Of a stretch of 64,000 bases of DNA, positions 8,501-16,991 are shown in pieces. The stretch is from an uncultured Eubacteriales bacterium (GTDB lineage Bacteria; Bacillota; Clostridia; Oscillospirales; Oscillospiraceae): positions 40,864-104,863 of the forward strand of contig UREY01000006.1 of NCBI GenBank assembly GCA_900546915.1, in the 5' to 3' direction. Within the stretch, counting starts at the first letter, position 1. Each line of letters opens with the position of its first letter. The position numbers and the translations under genes were made by a program. The notes below the pieces were generated by a model that worked only from the letters and a program-made list of their open reading frames with translations, had not been told where the DNA came from and made no database searches.

Positions 8501-11500
8501 ACGCCAAGATCGACTGGACCACCGGTGAAATTCTGGATTTCCAGCAGGTGGTTTTAAAGGATTCCAAGGGCAACGATTATGCCATGTCCACCTGCACGCC
8601 TTCGGTGTACAACGGACGGATCTACCTGGGCGTGGCCGGTACCAGCCAGTTTGGAGATTTTTCCGGACACGGCATCTCCGTTTTCGACCTGAATGAGGAC
8701 GGCACGATGGTCAACGCCTATGTCTATGACATCAAGGGCTACCCCCAGACCTCTGCCATGGTCTCTACGGCCTATGCCGACGAGCAGGAGGGGTATGTAT
8801 ACATTTACCTGCCCTACAACTCCACGCCCGGCGGGGTTTCCGTGTTGAAAGACAGAAAGGGCCAGACCGAGCCCATCACCACCACAGACGAGGGCTACAG
8901 CGAGGTCTTTACCCCCCTGTCCCCGCTGAGCCAGTATTGCATTTGCTCTACCATTGCCGATGAGTACGGCACGATTTATTACAAAAACGACTCCTGCTAC
9001 ATGATGGCCGTCACCTCTCAGATTCTGTCCATTGAAGTCACGCAGGCGCCCACCGCCTGGACCCAGAATGAGGACGGAACCTGGACGGCCGAGGGCCTGA
9101 AGGTGGCTGCCAATCTGAAAAATGGCCTTCAGCGGGACGTGACGGATTATGTGACGGTGGCGGAGAGCCGGGATGCGGACAATTTAATTGTCAGCTACAC
9201 CTATGGCTTCGACAGCGCCAATTACGGCCTTAAGACCCTGACCACAGAGATTCCGAAGCCTGTGGAGGCTCCCGAGGAGACCCAGGCGGTCATCCGCCTC
9301 AGCACCTCCGGCCAGACTGCACAGCTCTATGCCATTGTCGATGGCGTGGAGGAGCAGACCGACCTGCTGTCCGGCGTGACCCAGGAAAACAGCACTTACA
9401 CGCTGGACCTGCTTACCGGCGAGTACCGCCTGTACGCCTACGATGCCGCCGGCAATTGCAACGGCTCCATGAAGCTGGTGGTGACGCGAGAGGGCGAGCC
9501 CACCGGACTGGGCGACTATGCCGAGCGGAACCATTTCTTTGTCCTGACCGCCTCCGGCATCTACGCAACCAACCGGGATGCGGAGGGCAATCTCTGGGTG
9601 GACGGCACGGACTATACCGTGACCGGCTCCGCTACCAACCAGGCGAAGACCTTCGACCGGGAGTCCACCTTCGGCGTGGACAGCAACGGCCGTAAGAGCA
9701 TGCTGTGCCTGGAGGGCGACTCGGTGACGCTGACCTACCGGCCCGACGAGACGCTGCATCCTACCTTCATGGACACGGTTCTGACCAGGACCCTGAACGC
9801 CAGCTACAGCTATTTCAGCACCGCCATTGCCGAGGGCGTTCTGGTGAACTTTGTGGTTCCGAAGGACGCCACGGTGGATGCGGGCCGGTTCCACACCTAC
9901 TACGTGTATGACTTCTATGAGCTGTACAGCAGCGACCTGACCGCCGAGGATACCGACACCTACACCTACCGCGTCCCCAAGGGAACCCAGTGCTTCTACC
10001 GGGTGCAGCATGAGGACGGCGTCACCTACTGGAATTACGCGTCCTGGGGCGCTGAGTCCACGGTAACCGTCTCCGCCCAGGATCTCTATCTGGACGATAC
10101 AGATTTCACGCCTGCCACCATTTACCGCTATGAGCAAAATGTGTACGACCTGGCGGATATCTATGTGAATGTCAATGAAAAAGGTTACATGGATCTGGAC
10201 GTGGGGGAGACTTATGAGCTGAATGTCTTCCGGAACTGGATGTCTGTGGAGAGCTTCATCAATTCCAAGGTGGGTCTGCCGGATATGCACTATCAGGTGA
10301 TCGACCCGGAGGGAAATCCCAGTGACGTTCTGACCATTGCGCCCAATGAGAAAAACAGCTCCGTAGCCACCGTCACGGCCAATCGGGAGGGCACCGCCAT
10401 CATCCTGGTGACCTATGACGCCATGACGCATATGCAAGGTATGAGCAATACCGCTTCCAAACGGTTCTCCGCCATCTGGCCGGAAAATACCGGTGTGATT
10501 GTGGTGACGGTGGGGGCAGACGGCTCTGCCATCCAAACCAATATGACCATAAACGAAGGGATGAACGCCGCCATAGAAAAGCTGGCGGAGGACGCCCTGG
10601 ATGCCGAGCACGATCCGTTGTTCTATGTGGGGGAAGAGGGCGCGAGCTACACCTTCACGCCGGAGAGCGGCTGCACCGTCACCGTCAACCGCCCGGTGCT
10701 GGGGACCCGGACCGTGAGCTATGCGGGCTTTACGGACGACGGCGTTTCCGTCGGGGAAGACGGCGCCGTTACACTGACCGGATTGACTGCGGGCCGGAAT
10801 ATCGTCCGGGTGGAAAAGGACGGCCTCGCTACCTATCAGATCATCACGGCCAAGCAGGTGAGCTATGAGCTCCAGGACGCCGACGGCAACAAGCTGGAGC
10901 GCGTCAAAGCAGGAGATACGGTGAAAATTCAATTTACCGGGCTGACAAACCCCGCAGAGAAGATGTCCGGCAACTACAATTTTAACGCCAACCTGTATTA
11001 TGTGGGAGAAGACGGAACCAAGTTCGGCGACGGAACCGGCGGAATCGGCGTATATGATTTCAACGGGAACCCCGCCCGCCAGACGCGCACCATTACCATT
11101 CCCCAGTACTGGACGGAAGATACCTATACGCTGTCCGGAGGCGCCATTCGGCTGGGCGGCTTCGGCAGTCCTGCCGGCGCGCACCGCTCCACCACCTACG
11201 CCAAAGGTCTGAATCAGAACTTTACGGCCCGAAGCGTGAAGATTTTCTTGGGCCGGCTGCCGGAGATCACGATTGAACTGGAGCATACGGACTTTATCAG
11301 CGGCGCCTTAAGCTTCCAGGATGAGACGGGCAGCGCCGTTGCCCGCACGGACCTGACGGTAACCCTGACCGATGAGGCGGGCAATGTGCTTACAGTAGAC
11401 GAGGACGGCGCCTTCCTTGCCCTGGAGGGAACGTATCAGTATACCGCCATGGGTACGGGCTATGAATATGTCTATGGGACCGTCTCCGTCACGGAGGAGG

Positions 11501-14500
11501 GGGAAAATTCCTTCGTGATTTCCATGAAGACCGCCGCAGAAAATGCCTGGGACGGCGCGACGGAAACCGAGCCTGCGCAGGACGGCGACGGGGTTTATCA
11601 AATTACGTGCGGCGCTGAGCTGGCGTGGTTTACCCGGCAGAGCCAGTCCGGCGCGGCAGTCACCGGCGTTTTGTGCAACGACATTGATCTGGCCCACTAT
11701 CCCTGGACCTATCAGGGCGGCTCCGGAAGCAACGCCACCATTTTGGACGGCCAGGGGCACGAGATTGTCTCCTTAAATTCCTCCGTCGGCCTGTTCTATT
11801 ACCTGAATACCGGTTCTGAACTGAGAAATCTGACGGTTCGCGGACGGGTCGACGCCCAAAATAATGCCGGCGGCATTGTATATTATTTCAGAGGCAATGT
11901 CATAGAGCATGTGGAGAGCTATGTGGATGTCACGGTCCGTTCCACCACGACCAGAGGCGGCGGTGGCATTGTGTACGCCCTGGGAAGCGGCGCCATCCGA
12001 AACTGCGCCAACCACGGCGACGTTTCGTCCACCTATTCCTCCGGCGGCGTCGTGGGGAGTATCATGGGCTGGGATGTGACAATTGAAAACTGCTACAATA
12101 CCGGCGATATTTCCAGCACCGGGTCCTATGCCGGCGGTATTGTGGGCGACACAGGCTACAACCAGCGGATCCTCAATTGCTACAACACCGGTCGGGTTTC
12201 CGGCAATCAGTACGTCGGCGGCCTTGTGGGCGACCTTCGGGGCGGCACGACCGGCAGCGCCCAGTACCAGGGCCCCGCTACCTTGACCAACGGCTATAAC
12301 GTGGGCGAGGTGACCGGCACCGGCAGCAGCATGGACCATGTGGCCAATATCGCCGGCCGGGTGAGAAGCGCAGAGATGGTTTCCTGCTATTATTTGGATA
12401 CGGCTTCGGTGGGCGACGAAAAGGCAGAGGCAGTGTCGGAAGAGGCGCTGCGCGCTTTGGAGCTGGGAGACGCCTTCGGCCTGACCTGCCACGGCTATCC
12501 GGCTCTGAAATGGCAGACGAATGTGACCTTCCACACCCTGGAAAACGGCGTGGTCACGGCGCCTACCTGTACGGAGCGGGGCTATACCACCTATGTCTGC
12601 CCCACCTGCGGCGAGACGGTATATACCCAGTACACGGACGCCCTGGGCCACACGGAGGATGTGGATCGGACCGTGGTGTATCAGATGTATCGGGAGTGCG
12701 TCTGCGCGGTCTGTGGGGAGACCTATCGGATTTGGAACGACGTGCGCCTGAGCTACATCGACTTCCAGTACCACAAGGAGGGAATCCTCAACGCCGCTTG
12801 GAGCGATGAGGGCGATGATCCCTGGAGCTATCAGGAAAAGACCCAGCGTCTGGAAAGCGCCAACGCCGGCAAGGCAAATTCCGTCTCCACCACCAAGCTG
12901 ACGGTGACGCTGCAGTGGCCTGCCGCCGTGTCCTTCCAGTACGGCGTCTCTTCCGAGAAGGACTGTGACCTGCTCAAGATCACCATGGAGACCAACGGGC
13001 AGACCGAGACCATTGCCGACGGCATCAGCGGCGAGGAACAGGGCGCCTTCGCCCGGGAGCTGGAGGCCGGCGTTTACGTCTTTACCTTCTCCTATGAAAA
13101 AGACCCCGGCGTCGACGACGGCCGGGACGTGGGCTGGATCAGCGACCTGAAAATCCAGCAGCCCGACCATGATCTCCATGGTCAAATTGTGGACGAAGCT
13201 TATCTGAAGACCCCTGCGGACTGCGAGAACCCGGCGGAATACTATTACGTCTGTCTGGGCTGCGGCGAAGTCAGTGAGGAGAGCTACAGCAGCGGCGCGC
13301 CTCTGGGCCATAGCTTTACGGAGACGACCGTGTTGCCTTCCTGCACCGAGGACGGCTATACGCAGCACCAATGCACCCGCTGCAGCTACAATTACCGGGA
13401 TGCCTTTGTGGAAAAAACCGGGCACAGCTATACGTCTCAGGTGACGGCTCCCACCTGCACCACCGCCGGCTATACCACCCACACCTGCTCGGTTTGCGGT
13501 CACAGCTCCGTCAGCGACGTGGTAGAGGCCCTGGGTCATGACTTTGAGGACGTGGTGACGGCGCCGACTCACGACAAGATGGGCTATACCACCCACACCT
13601 GCAAGAGCTGCGGAATCAGCTATGTAGACGGCTATACCGATGCGCTGGGCCACAGCTATACCCGGTCTGTAACCCAGGAGCCTACCTGTACCGAAGAGGG
13701 CGTGATGACCTTCACCTGCGACTGCGGCGCCGGCTACACGGAGCCCATCCCCGTGACGGAGCACGCTTGGCAGGCGGCGGTAACGGAGCCCACCTGCGAG
13801 GACATGGGCTACACCACCTACACCTGCGCGCATTGCGGCTGTTCTTATATCAGCGACCTGCAGAATTCCTTGGGACACAGCTATGTTTTGCAGAATGTGA
13901 AGGAAGCCACCTGTACCGAAGCGGGGTACACCGGCGACCTGATCTGCACGGTTTGCGGGGATGTCAAGAGCCGGGGTGAGGCGGTTGCAGCCCTGGGCCA
14001 TCACTACGGACCGTGGACTGTGACCCAGGAAGCGGATTGCTTCACCGACGGCAGCCGGGAGCACACCTGCTCGGTCTGCGGATTTGTGGAGCAGGAAGGG
14101 ATCGCGGCAAATTCCGACAACTGCCCCTCCGGCGAGTATACGGATCTGCGCACCGGCGCCTGGTACCACGAAGCCGTGGACTTTGTCCTGGCCTCCGGCT
14201 ACATGACCGGCGTGGGAGGCGGACGTTTCGCCCCGGATCAGAGCTTGACCCGTGGTCAGCTGATCACGATTCTGTACCGGATGGCCGGCGCCCCGGCGGT
14301 GAGCGGCCGGATGCCCTTTGCAGACGTGTCGGAGGAACGGTTCTACTACGATGCAATTCTCTGGGCGGCGCAAAACGGCGTTGCCAACGGCGTGGGCGAG
14401 GGGAGATTTGCCCCCAATGCCAAGCTGACCCGAGAGCAAATGGTCACCTTCCTGGCTCGCTACGCCGAGACGCAGGGAGTGGATGTGACGGCCTCCGGCA

Positions 14501-14679
14501 ATCTGGCAGACTTTTCTGACGCCTCCCGGGTGTCGGACTTCGCGGTCGATGCCATGGCTTGGGCTGTGGAACAGGGCGTGATCACCGGCGTGGGCGATCG
14601 TACCCTGGCGCCTCTGGGCGGCGCGACCCGGGCACAGGCGGCGCAGGTTGTGCAGCGCCTGGCGGCTCTGCTGGGATAA
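5560..14679 (+). CDS. Giant secreted SLH protein with DUF4430-like domain and PQQ-like beta-propeller (B12-regulated)
   Basis: 3039 residues. ATG 5560 is chosen because GGAGG lies eight bases upstream and a clear signal peptide follows (KRIVSMLLVLVMVLG...AYA). Order: cadherin-like domain ~28-125; expanded DUF4430-like domain ~140-320 ending in LLSDGDAIDI, a motif shared with the proteins at 15562 and 19312; cadherin-like beta-sandwich ~554-644; PEGA-like ~646-717; PQQ-like propeller ~726-1155 (GMIFVGLSNGRIQAFNAETL); Ig-like modules; GLUG repeats ~2021-2260 (GGIVGD, NCYNTG); about ten CxxCG...LGH repeats ~2324-2850; three SLH domains ~2858-3039. SLH domains bind pyruvylated wall polymer, so it sits on the cell surface. 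Its own cobalamin riboswitch and the propeller shared with the SLH protein at 27109 suggest a role in corrinoid capture; this is inference. A generic adhesin is the alternative. Confidence 0.9.
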   Translation: MQKRIVSMLLVLVMVLGILPAPAYAVGGESHISVLDSAPAAAEVPAGEIYELDLSTVFSDGEGHSLTYAFSGGDFGEHTKITDGRLYFSVSEPGDYTLVVTATCTAGSTASHTVAVTVTEADSGSSAQYDYDETPAASVTVYVTISNDGKPLLSNGGGSVVMANLEVTVPYFDLGLYGLDAYYRYHTENGQGAYVDNVIVARPTALHLYIYLLERYYMGLDESECCRGTSGVLNYSENTAVRYFDGTLAYNSGSLKAADFSGSPTSFFMNNFWGHDLNLKYYRNHMYPLMSPGWGSTADYILLSDGDAIDIGLFTDWGFYLEGEFCCFDRDVYTGEPGDTLAVGLRRWNAESSELEAYAGLDVALYNSKWEKVQDLADGETNTGADIRITLPQTPGVYYLLGMDVNAGTADAVNAPAAARIEVAGEAAPEEGYLSQLALSQLRQVNVNGTAKEFPMDPAFAASEHTYTVWVPDNQTGTYAWATLSEAAPEGSEITAKWNHTSGAAKTAAITSGSSYGQFLSGLLSAGETGGDVTLEVGAGEDLQSYLLHILRTPTLSDLSLKDENGDAVRLNETFGAETTAYTASTTADELTALAEPYEPGYTVTYNGSESGVIPLSDGENTVVIVVKNTAGYEKSYTLTVNKVASISVTFSVTPADATVNLQDSFGDRIWPVNGAYSLLAGADYSYTVTKNGYIGQKNSFQLTQSGVVEIALEQAPANESIDETIYAQWGSFRGENNLGITEARTPYDPEEAELLWAARYGSGWSSAPGSPILVDGDIVTYIGSTIKRLDRNTGEIVAEGTMAGSSSFSIVPATYAAGMIFVGLSNGRIQAFNAETLESLWLYTDPLGGQPNCPITYQDGYIYAGFWNNETRDANFVCLSVTDEDPTATEESKISTWSYTRAGGFYWAGAYATEQFVLVGTDDGQSGYSSESASLLVFDRLTGALLDSQDGIRGDIRSNVSYDPDSDRVFFTSKGGVLCNAKIDWTTGEILDFQQVVLKDSKGNDYAMSTCTPSVYNGRIYLGVAGTSQFGDFSGHGISVFDLNEDGTMVNAYVYDIKGYPQTSAMVSTAYADEQEGYVYIYLPYNSTPGGVSVLKDRKGQTEPITTTDEGYSEVFTPLSPLSQYCICSTIADEYGTIYYKNDSCYMMAVTSQILSIEVTQAPTAWTQNEDGTWTAEGLKVAANLKNGLQRDVTDYVTVAESRDADNLIVSYTYGFDSANYGLKTLTTEIPKPVEAPEETQAVIRLSTSGQTAQLYAIVDGVEEQTDLLSGVTQENSTYTLDLLTGEYRLYAYDAAGNCNGSMKLVVTREGEPTGLGDYAERNHFFVLTASGIYATNRDAEGNLWVDGTDYTVTGSATNQAKTFDRESTFGVDSNGRKSMLCLEGDSVTLTYRPDETLHPTFMDTVLTRTLNASYSYFSTAIAEGVLVNFVVPKDATVDAGRFHTYYVYDFYELYSSDLTAEDTDTYTYRVPKGTQCFYRVQHEDGVTYWNYASWGAESTVTVSAQDLYLDDTDFTPATIYRYEQNVYDLADIYVNVNEKGYMDLDVGETYELNVFRNWMSVESFINSKVGLPDMHYQVIDPEGNPSDVLTIAPNEKNSSVATVTANREGTAIILVTYDAMTHMQGMSNTASKRFSAIWPENTGVIVVTVGADGSAIQTNMTINEGMNAAIEKLAEDALDAEHDPLFYVGEEGASYTFTPESGCTVTVNRPVLGTRTVSYAGFTDDGVSVGEDGAVTLTGLTAGRNIVRVEKDGLATYQIITAKQVSYELQDADGNKLERVKAGDTVKIQFTGLTNPAEKMSGNYNFNANLYYVGEDGTKFGDGTGGIGVYDFNGNPARQTRTITIPQYWTEDTYTLSGGAIRLGGFGSPAGAHRSTTYAKGLNQNFTARSVKIFLGRLPEITIELEHTDFISGALSFQDETGSAVARTDLTVTLTDEAGNVLTVDEDGAFLALEGTYQYTAMGTGYEYVYGTVSVTEEGENSFVISMKTAAENAWDGATETEPAQDGDGVYQITCGAELAWFTRQSQSGAAVTGVLCNDIDLAHYPWTYQGGSGSNATILDGQGHEIVSLNSSVGLFYYLNTGSELRNLTVRGRVDAQNNAGGIVYYFRGNVIEHVESYVDVTVRSTTTRGGGGIVYALGSGAIRNCANHGDVSSTYSSGGVVGSIMGWDVTIENCYNTGDISSTGSYAGGIVGDTGYNQRILNCYNTGRVSGNQYVGGLVGDLRGGTTGSAQYQGPATLTNGYNVGEVTGTGSSMDHVANIAGRVRSAEMVSCYYLDTASVGDEKAEAVSEEALRALELGDAFGLTCHGYPALKWQTNVTFHTLENGVVTAPTCTERGYTTYVCPTCGETVYTQYTDALGHTEDVDRTVVYQMYRECVCAVCGETYRIWNDVRLSYIDFQYHKEGILNAAWSDEGDDPWSYQEKTQRLESANAGKANSVSTTKLTVTLQWPAAVSFQYGVSSEKDCDLLKITMETNGQTETIADGISGEEQGAFARELEAGVYVFTFSYEKDPGVDDGRDVGWISDLKIQQPDHDLHGQIVDEAYLKTPADCENPAEYYYVCLGCGEVSEESYSSGAPLGHSFTETTVLPSCTEDGYTQHQCTRCSYNYRDAFVEKTGHSYTSQVTAPTCTTAGYTTHTCSVCGHSSVSDVVEALGHDFEDVVTAPTHDKMGYTTHTCKSCGISYVDGYTDALGHSYTRSVTQEPTCTEEGVMTFTCDCGAGYTEPIPVTEHAWQAAVTEPTCEDMGYTTYTCAHCGCSYISDLQNSLGHSYVLQNVKEATCTEAGYTGDLICTVCGDVKSRGEAVAALGHHYGPWTVTQEADCFTDGSREHTCSVCGFVEQEGIAANSDNCPSGEYTDLRTGAWYHEAVDFVLASGYMTGVGGGRFAPDQSLTRGQLITILYRMAGAPAVSGRMPFADVSEERFYYDAILWAAQNGVANGVGEGRFAPNAKLTREQMVTFLARYAETQGVDVTASGNLADFSDASRVSDFAVDAMAWAVEQGVITGVGDRTLAPLGGATRAQAAQVVQRLAALLG

Positions 14680-14716
14680 GCTGCAACGTATGTAAAGCCC
14701 CATTTGCATAACAGCC

Positions 14717-14746
14717 GTACTCCGGCAGGGTTTCCTGCCGGAGTAC
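14717..14746. repeat. Palindromic element, copy A
   Basis: 13-bp perfect stem GTACTCCGGCAGG with loop GTTT. The core CCGGCAGG-GTTT-CCTGCCGG is shared with copy B at 14949-14978, while the outer pairs differ but stay complementary. Confidence 0.85.
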
Positions 14747-14900
14747 GTGCCATGTTGGAAACAACCGAAAGGATTTCCTATAGAGGATGGGGAAGGCCGT
14801 TGCGTGGGGATTTTCCCCGCCGGCGACGCACAGAACCCGCGAGACGGCCGAACCGCCGGTTCCCTCGCCCATGTTCCAGGGAACATGGCTTTTGACGGAA

Positions 14901-14932
14901 TTCGCGCCTGGGGGCGCAAGGCTCCGCCGGGC
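14901..14932 (-). repeat. Dispersed intergenic repeat, copy 1
   Basis: On the minus strand this 32-base segment matches 50659-50690 (plus strand) at 30 of 32 positions (GCCCGGCGGAGCCT...). Both copies are intergenic, so it is likely a family of dispersed repeats in this genome. Confidence 0.75.
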
Positions 14933-14948
14933 TTTTTGCCGGGCGGCC

Positions 14949-14978
14949 GCACACCGGCAGGGTTTCCTGCCGGTGTGC
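14949..14978. repeat. Palindromic element, copy B
   Basis: 13-bp perfect stem GCACACCGGCAGG with loop GTTT, sharing its core with copy A at 14717-14746 but with different, compensating outer base pairs. Confidence 0.85.
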
Positions 14979-15074
14979 AAAATCAGCTCACAGCGGGAAA
15001 GCGTTCCTGCTGCTGAGAAAGAACAAACGGGACCGGCTTCCAACCCGGTGCGGCCCGCATAGCTGAAATGGCAG

Positions 15075-15103
15075 TTGACTTTTCTTGGAAACGGGTATAG
15101 AAT
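15075..15103 (+). promoter_or_regulatory. Promoter of second cobalamin riboswitch operon
   Basis: TTGACT, 17-base spacer, TAGAAT. The arrangement is the same as at 5139-5167, including the identical -35 hexamer. Confidence 0.85.
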
Positions 15104-15129
15104 AAAAACAAAATCGTATAGTTTGAAAC

Positions 15130-15309
15130 CGTTTCAGTGCCGTCCGGATGCCTGAGGGGCCGGATGGAGAATAGAGAACCGGGTGTAAATCCCGGGCGGA
15201 GCCGCCACTGTGAACGCGGAGGCCGCACACATGACGAAAGTCGGTCATTGGGGATTTCCCTGAGAAGGCTGTGTGCGCGCTGGGGATGCGTGAGCCAGGA
15301 GAACTGCTG
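15130..15309 (+). promoter_or_regulatory. Cobalamin riboswitch (second)
   Basis: Same B12-element core as the first: GGGTGTAAATCCCGGGCGG, GCCACTGT, GACGAAAGTCGG and the closing box GCCAGGAGAACTGC. It precedes the ten-gene ECF/DUF4430 operon. The apical stem differs in sequence from the first copy but keeps pairing, which points to a functional duplicate. Confidence 0.95.
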
Positions 15310-15369
15310 AGACGTATTGTGTCGGATCCTTCGCGTATGGGGATTTGGCATTTTTGACGCAGAAAACCG

Positions 15370-15409
15370 GCTGCGGCAATCGGATGAAGATCGGATTGCC
15401 GCAGCTTTT
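15370..15409 (+). terminator. Riboswitch expression-platform terminator
   Basis: 12-bp stem GCTGCGGCAATC / GATTGCCGCAGC followed by TTTT. A second hairpin at 15507-15535 (AATCCCCC / GGGGGATT) lies between it and the first gene of the operon. Confidence 0.87.
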
Positions 15410-15561
15410 ACTATATTTGCCGCAGGCATAGGGGAGGGCTTCCGGCGGCTGGGGCGGGGTGCTCCGGCGGGGCGGCGCTGCCCGGGAGAAAGGACTGAGC
15501 CTGAAAAATCCCCCAGCTTCCTGCGCCGGGGGATTCCGAAAAGGATGGTGGACGGAAGCGG

Positions 15562-16113
15562 ATGAAAAAAGACCTTCTCATTCTTCTGATTTTGGTGTTG
15601 GCCCTGTGTCTGTTCCTTTTTACCACGGATTTTCAGACCGTGGATCAGTACTATTTGACCCATTTCGATGAGATTACGCCGGACAGTGAGACGGTCACCA
15701 TCTCCATCCGTTGCGACGAGGTATTAAACAACTACGAAAAACTGGACAAAGCGCTGCAATCGGAGGAGTACGTCCCGCCGGATGGGATCATTCTGCCGGA
15801 AACCGTCTGTGTCCTCCGGGAGGGGGATACGGTTTTCGATATTCTGAGCCGGGCGGCCCGGTATTACCGGATTCAGCTGGAGTATCAGGGCGCCGATCAG
15901 AACCTGCTGGGGACGGTTTATATCCAGGGAATTCATTATTTGTATGAGTTCTCCTGCGGCAGCGGCTCCGGCTGGGTCTACTGTGTCAACGGCAGCTTTC
16001 CCAACTGCGGCTGCTCGGAATATGTGCTGTCGGACGGCGATCAGATTGTCTGGTATTACACCTGTAATTTGGGCAGGGACGTGGGGGCGCTCCCGGGAGG
16101 AGAAATCGAATGA
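15562..16113 (+). CDS. Membrane-anchored DUF4430 (transcobalamin C-domain-like) protein
   Basis: 183 residues. One N-terminal hydrophobic helix (residues ~4-20) with no obvious lipobox or cleavage site, then a single DUF4430 domain. Visible family features are the VFDILSRAARYYRI helix, GSGWVYCVNG and the closing strands VLSDGDQIVWYYT. DUF4430 is related to the beta domain of animal transcobalamin and intrinsic factor, which helps clamp cobalamin. This is the first gene after the riboswitch; its last codon overlaps the ecfT start (ATGA). The likely role is a surface or membrane-proximal corrinoid binder feeding the ECF transporter. The ribosome binding site is weak (AAGGATGG upstream). Confidence 0.85.
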   Translation: MKKDLLILLILVLALCLFLFTTDFQTVDQYYLTHFDEITPDSETVTISIRCDEVLNNYEKLDKALQSEEYVPPDGIILPETVCVLREGDTVFDILSRAARYYRIQLEYQGADQNLLGTVYIQGIHYLYEFSCGSGSGWVYCVNGSFPNCGCSEYVLSDGDQIVWYYTCNLGRDVGALPGGEIE

Positions 16114-16991
16114 ATGCCTTTTCCAAAATACATCCCGGTGTGACGTCTGTCTATTTTTTGGCGATTTTGCTGGTTTCCATGTTTGTGATGAATCCGGTGA
16201 TGGAGGCCTTAACGCTGCTGGGCGGGTTGCTGTATTGCTGGAGCCTGACGGGCCGGGGAAAGCGGCTGCGGGAGCTGAGGTCTTCTCTGTGTGTCGTGTT
16301 CTTCATGGCGCTGGTGAATCCGCTGTTTTCCCATAACGGAAAGACGCCCCTGTTTTTTATGAACGGAAACGCCGTGACTCTGGAGGCCGTTGCTTACGGA
16401 GCGGCCATGGGCGTTATGGTGGCGGGGGTGCTGCTGTGGTGCAAGTGCTACAGCATCCTGATGACCAGCGACAAATTTGTGTACTTGGTGGGCCGCGCCA
16501 TGCCGAAGCTGGCGGTCGTGCTGTCTTCGGCGCTGCGTTATGTGCCGGCGCTGAAGCGTCAGGCTGGAAAGGTGCAAAGAACCCAGCGGGCCATGGGCTT
16601 GTACACCTCGGAGAGCTACGTCGGCCGGGTGCAGGCCTCTTTGCGGGTTCTGTCGGTGTTGGTGAGCTGGTCGGTGGAAAATGCCATGGAGACGGCCCGC
16701 TCTATGACCGCCCGAGGCTACGGCCTGGAGGGTAGAACCCATTATTCCAATTTCACCTTTTCCGGCCGAGACGCCGGGTTTTTGGCGGCGATTCTGGTCC
16801 TGAGCGGCGGGACGGCAGCAGGACTGGCGGCCGGGGCGCTGGAATTTACCTGGTATCCGGCGATAGGCGGCGCGGCGTGGACGCCGCTGGGCCTGTGTTC
16901 TTATGGATGCTTTGGTGTGCTGGCCATACTGCCTGTAACGCTGGAATGGGAGGAGCAAATTCGTTGGAACTACTCAAGATCGAAAATCTGA
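16110..16991 (+). CDS. ecfT: ECF transporter T component (EcfT)
   Basis: 293 residues with five to six predicted membrane helices and the cytosolic coupling region between them. The signature SMTARGYG (~residues 198-205) contains the conserved Ala-Arg-Gly motif by which EcfT contacts the ATPases. It couples ATP hydrolysis to toppling of the S component. The start overlaps the preceding DUF4430 gene and the end overlaps the ATPase gene. A dedicated EcfT next to A and S genes indicates a self-contained (group I-like) ECF system. Confidence 0.92.
   Translation: MNAFSKIHPGVTSVYFLAILLVSMFVMNPVMEALTLLGGLLYCWSLTGRGKRLRELRSSLCVVFFMALVNPLFSHNGKTPLFFMNGNAVTLEAVAYGAAMGVMVAGVLLWCKCYSILMTSDKFVYLVGRAMPKLAVVLSSALRYVPALKRQAGKVQRTQRAMGLYTSESYVGRVQASLRVLSVLVSWSVENAMETARSMTARGYGLEGRTHYSNFTFSGRDAGFLAAILVLSGGTAAGLAAGALEFTWYPAIGGAAWTPLGLCSYGCFGVLAILPVTLEWEEQIRWNYSRSKI

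Larger units (their letters stand above)
14680..15074. other. Intergenic region rich in palindromes
   Basis: About 395 bp between the giant gene and the second riboswitch promoter. It holds two related 13-bp palindromes (14717-14746 and 14949-14978), a CCATGTTCC/GGAACATGG hairpin near 14874-14893, and a segment repeated at 50659. I see no gene. The open frames in it have no ribosome binding sites. No T-rich terminator directly follows the giant gene. Confidence 0.7.

Noticed and set aside
9184..11286. 700-residue minus-strand open frame
   Set aside because: It lies inside the giant SLH gene; composition is Gly/Arg/His-rich nonsense without domains or ribosome binding site, typical of the opposite strand of high-GC repetitive coding DNA.
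14711..14750. Terminator of the 3039-residue protein gene
   Set aside because: The stem is strong but no T run follows on the plus strand, and the same palindrome recurs nearby.
11773..14952. 1059-residue minus-strand open frame
   Set aside because: Shadow of the CxxC-repeat and SLH part of the giant gene plus the intergenic palindromes; no start signal or domain.
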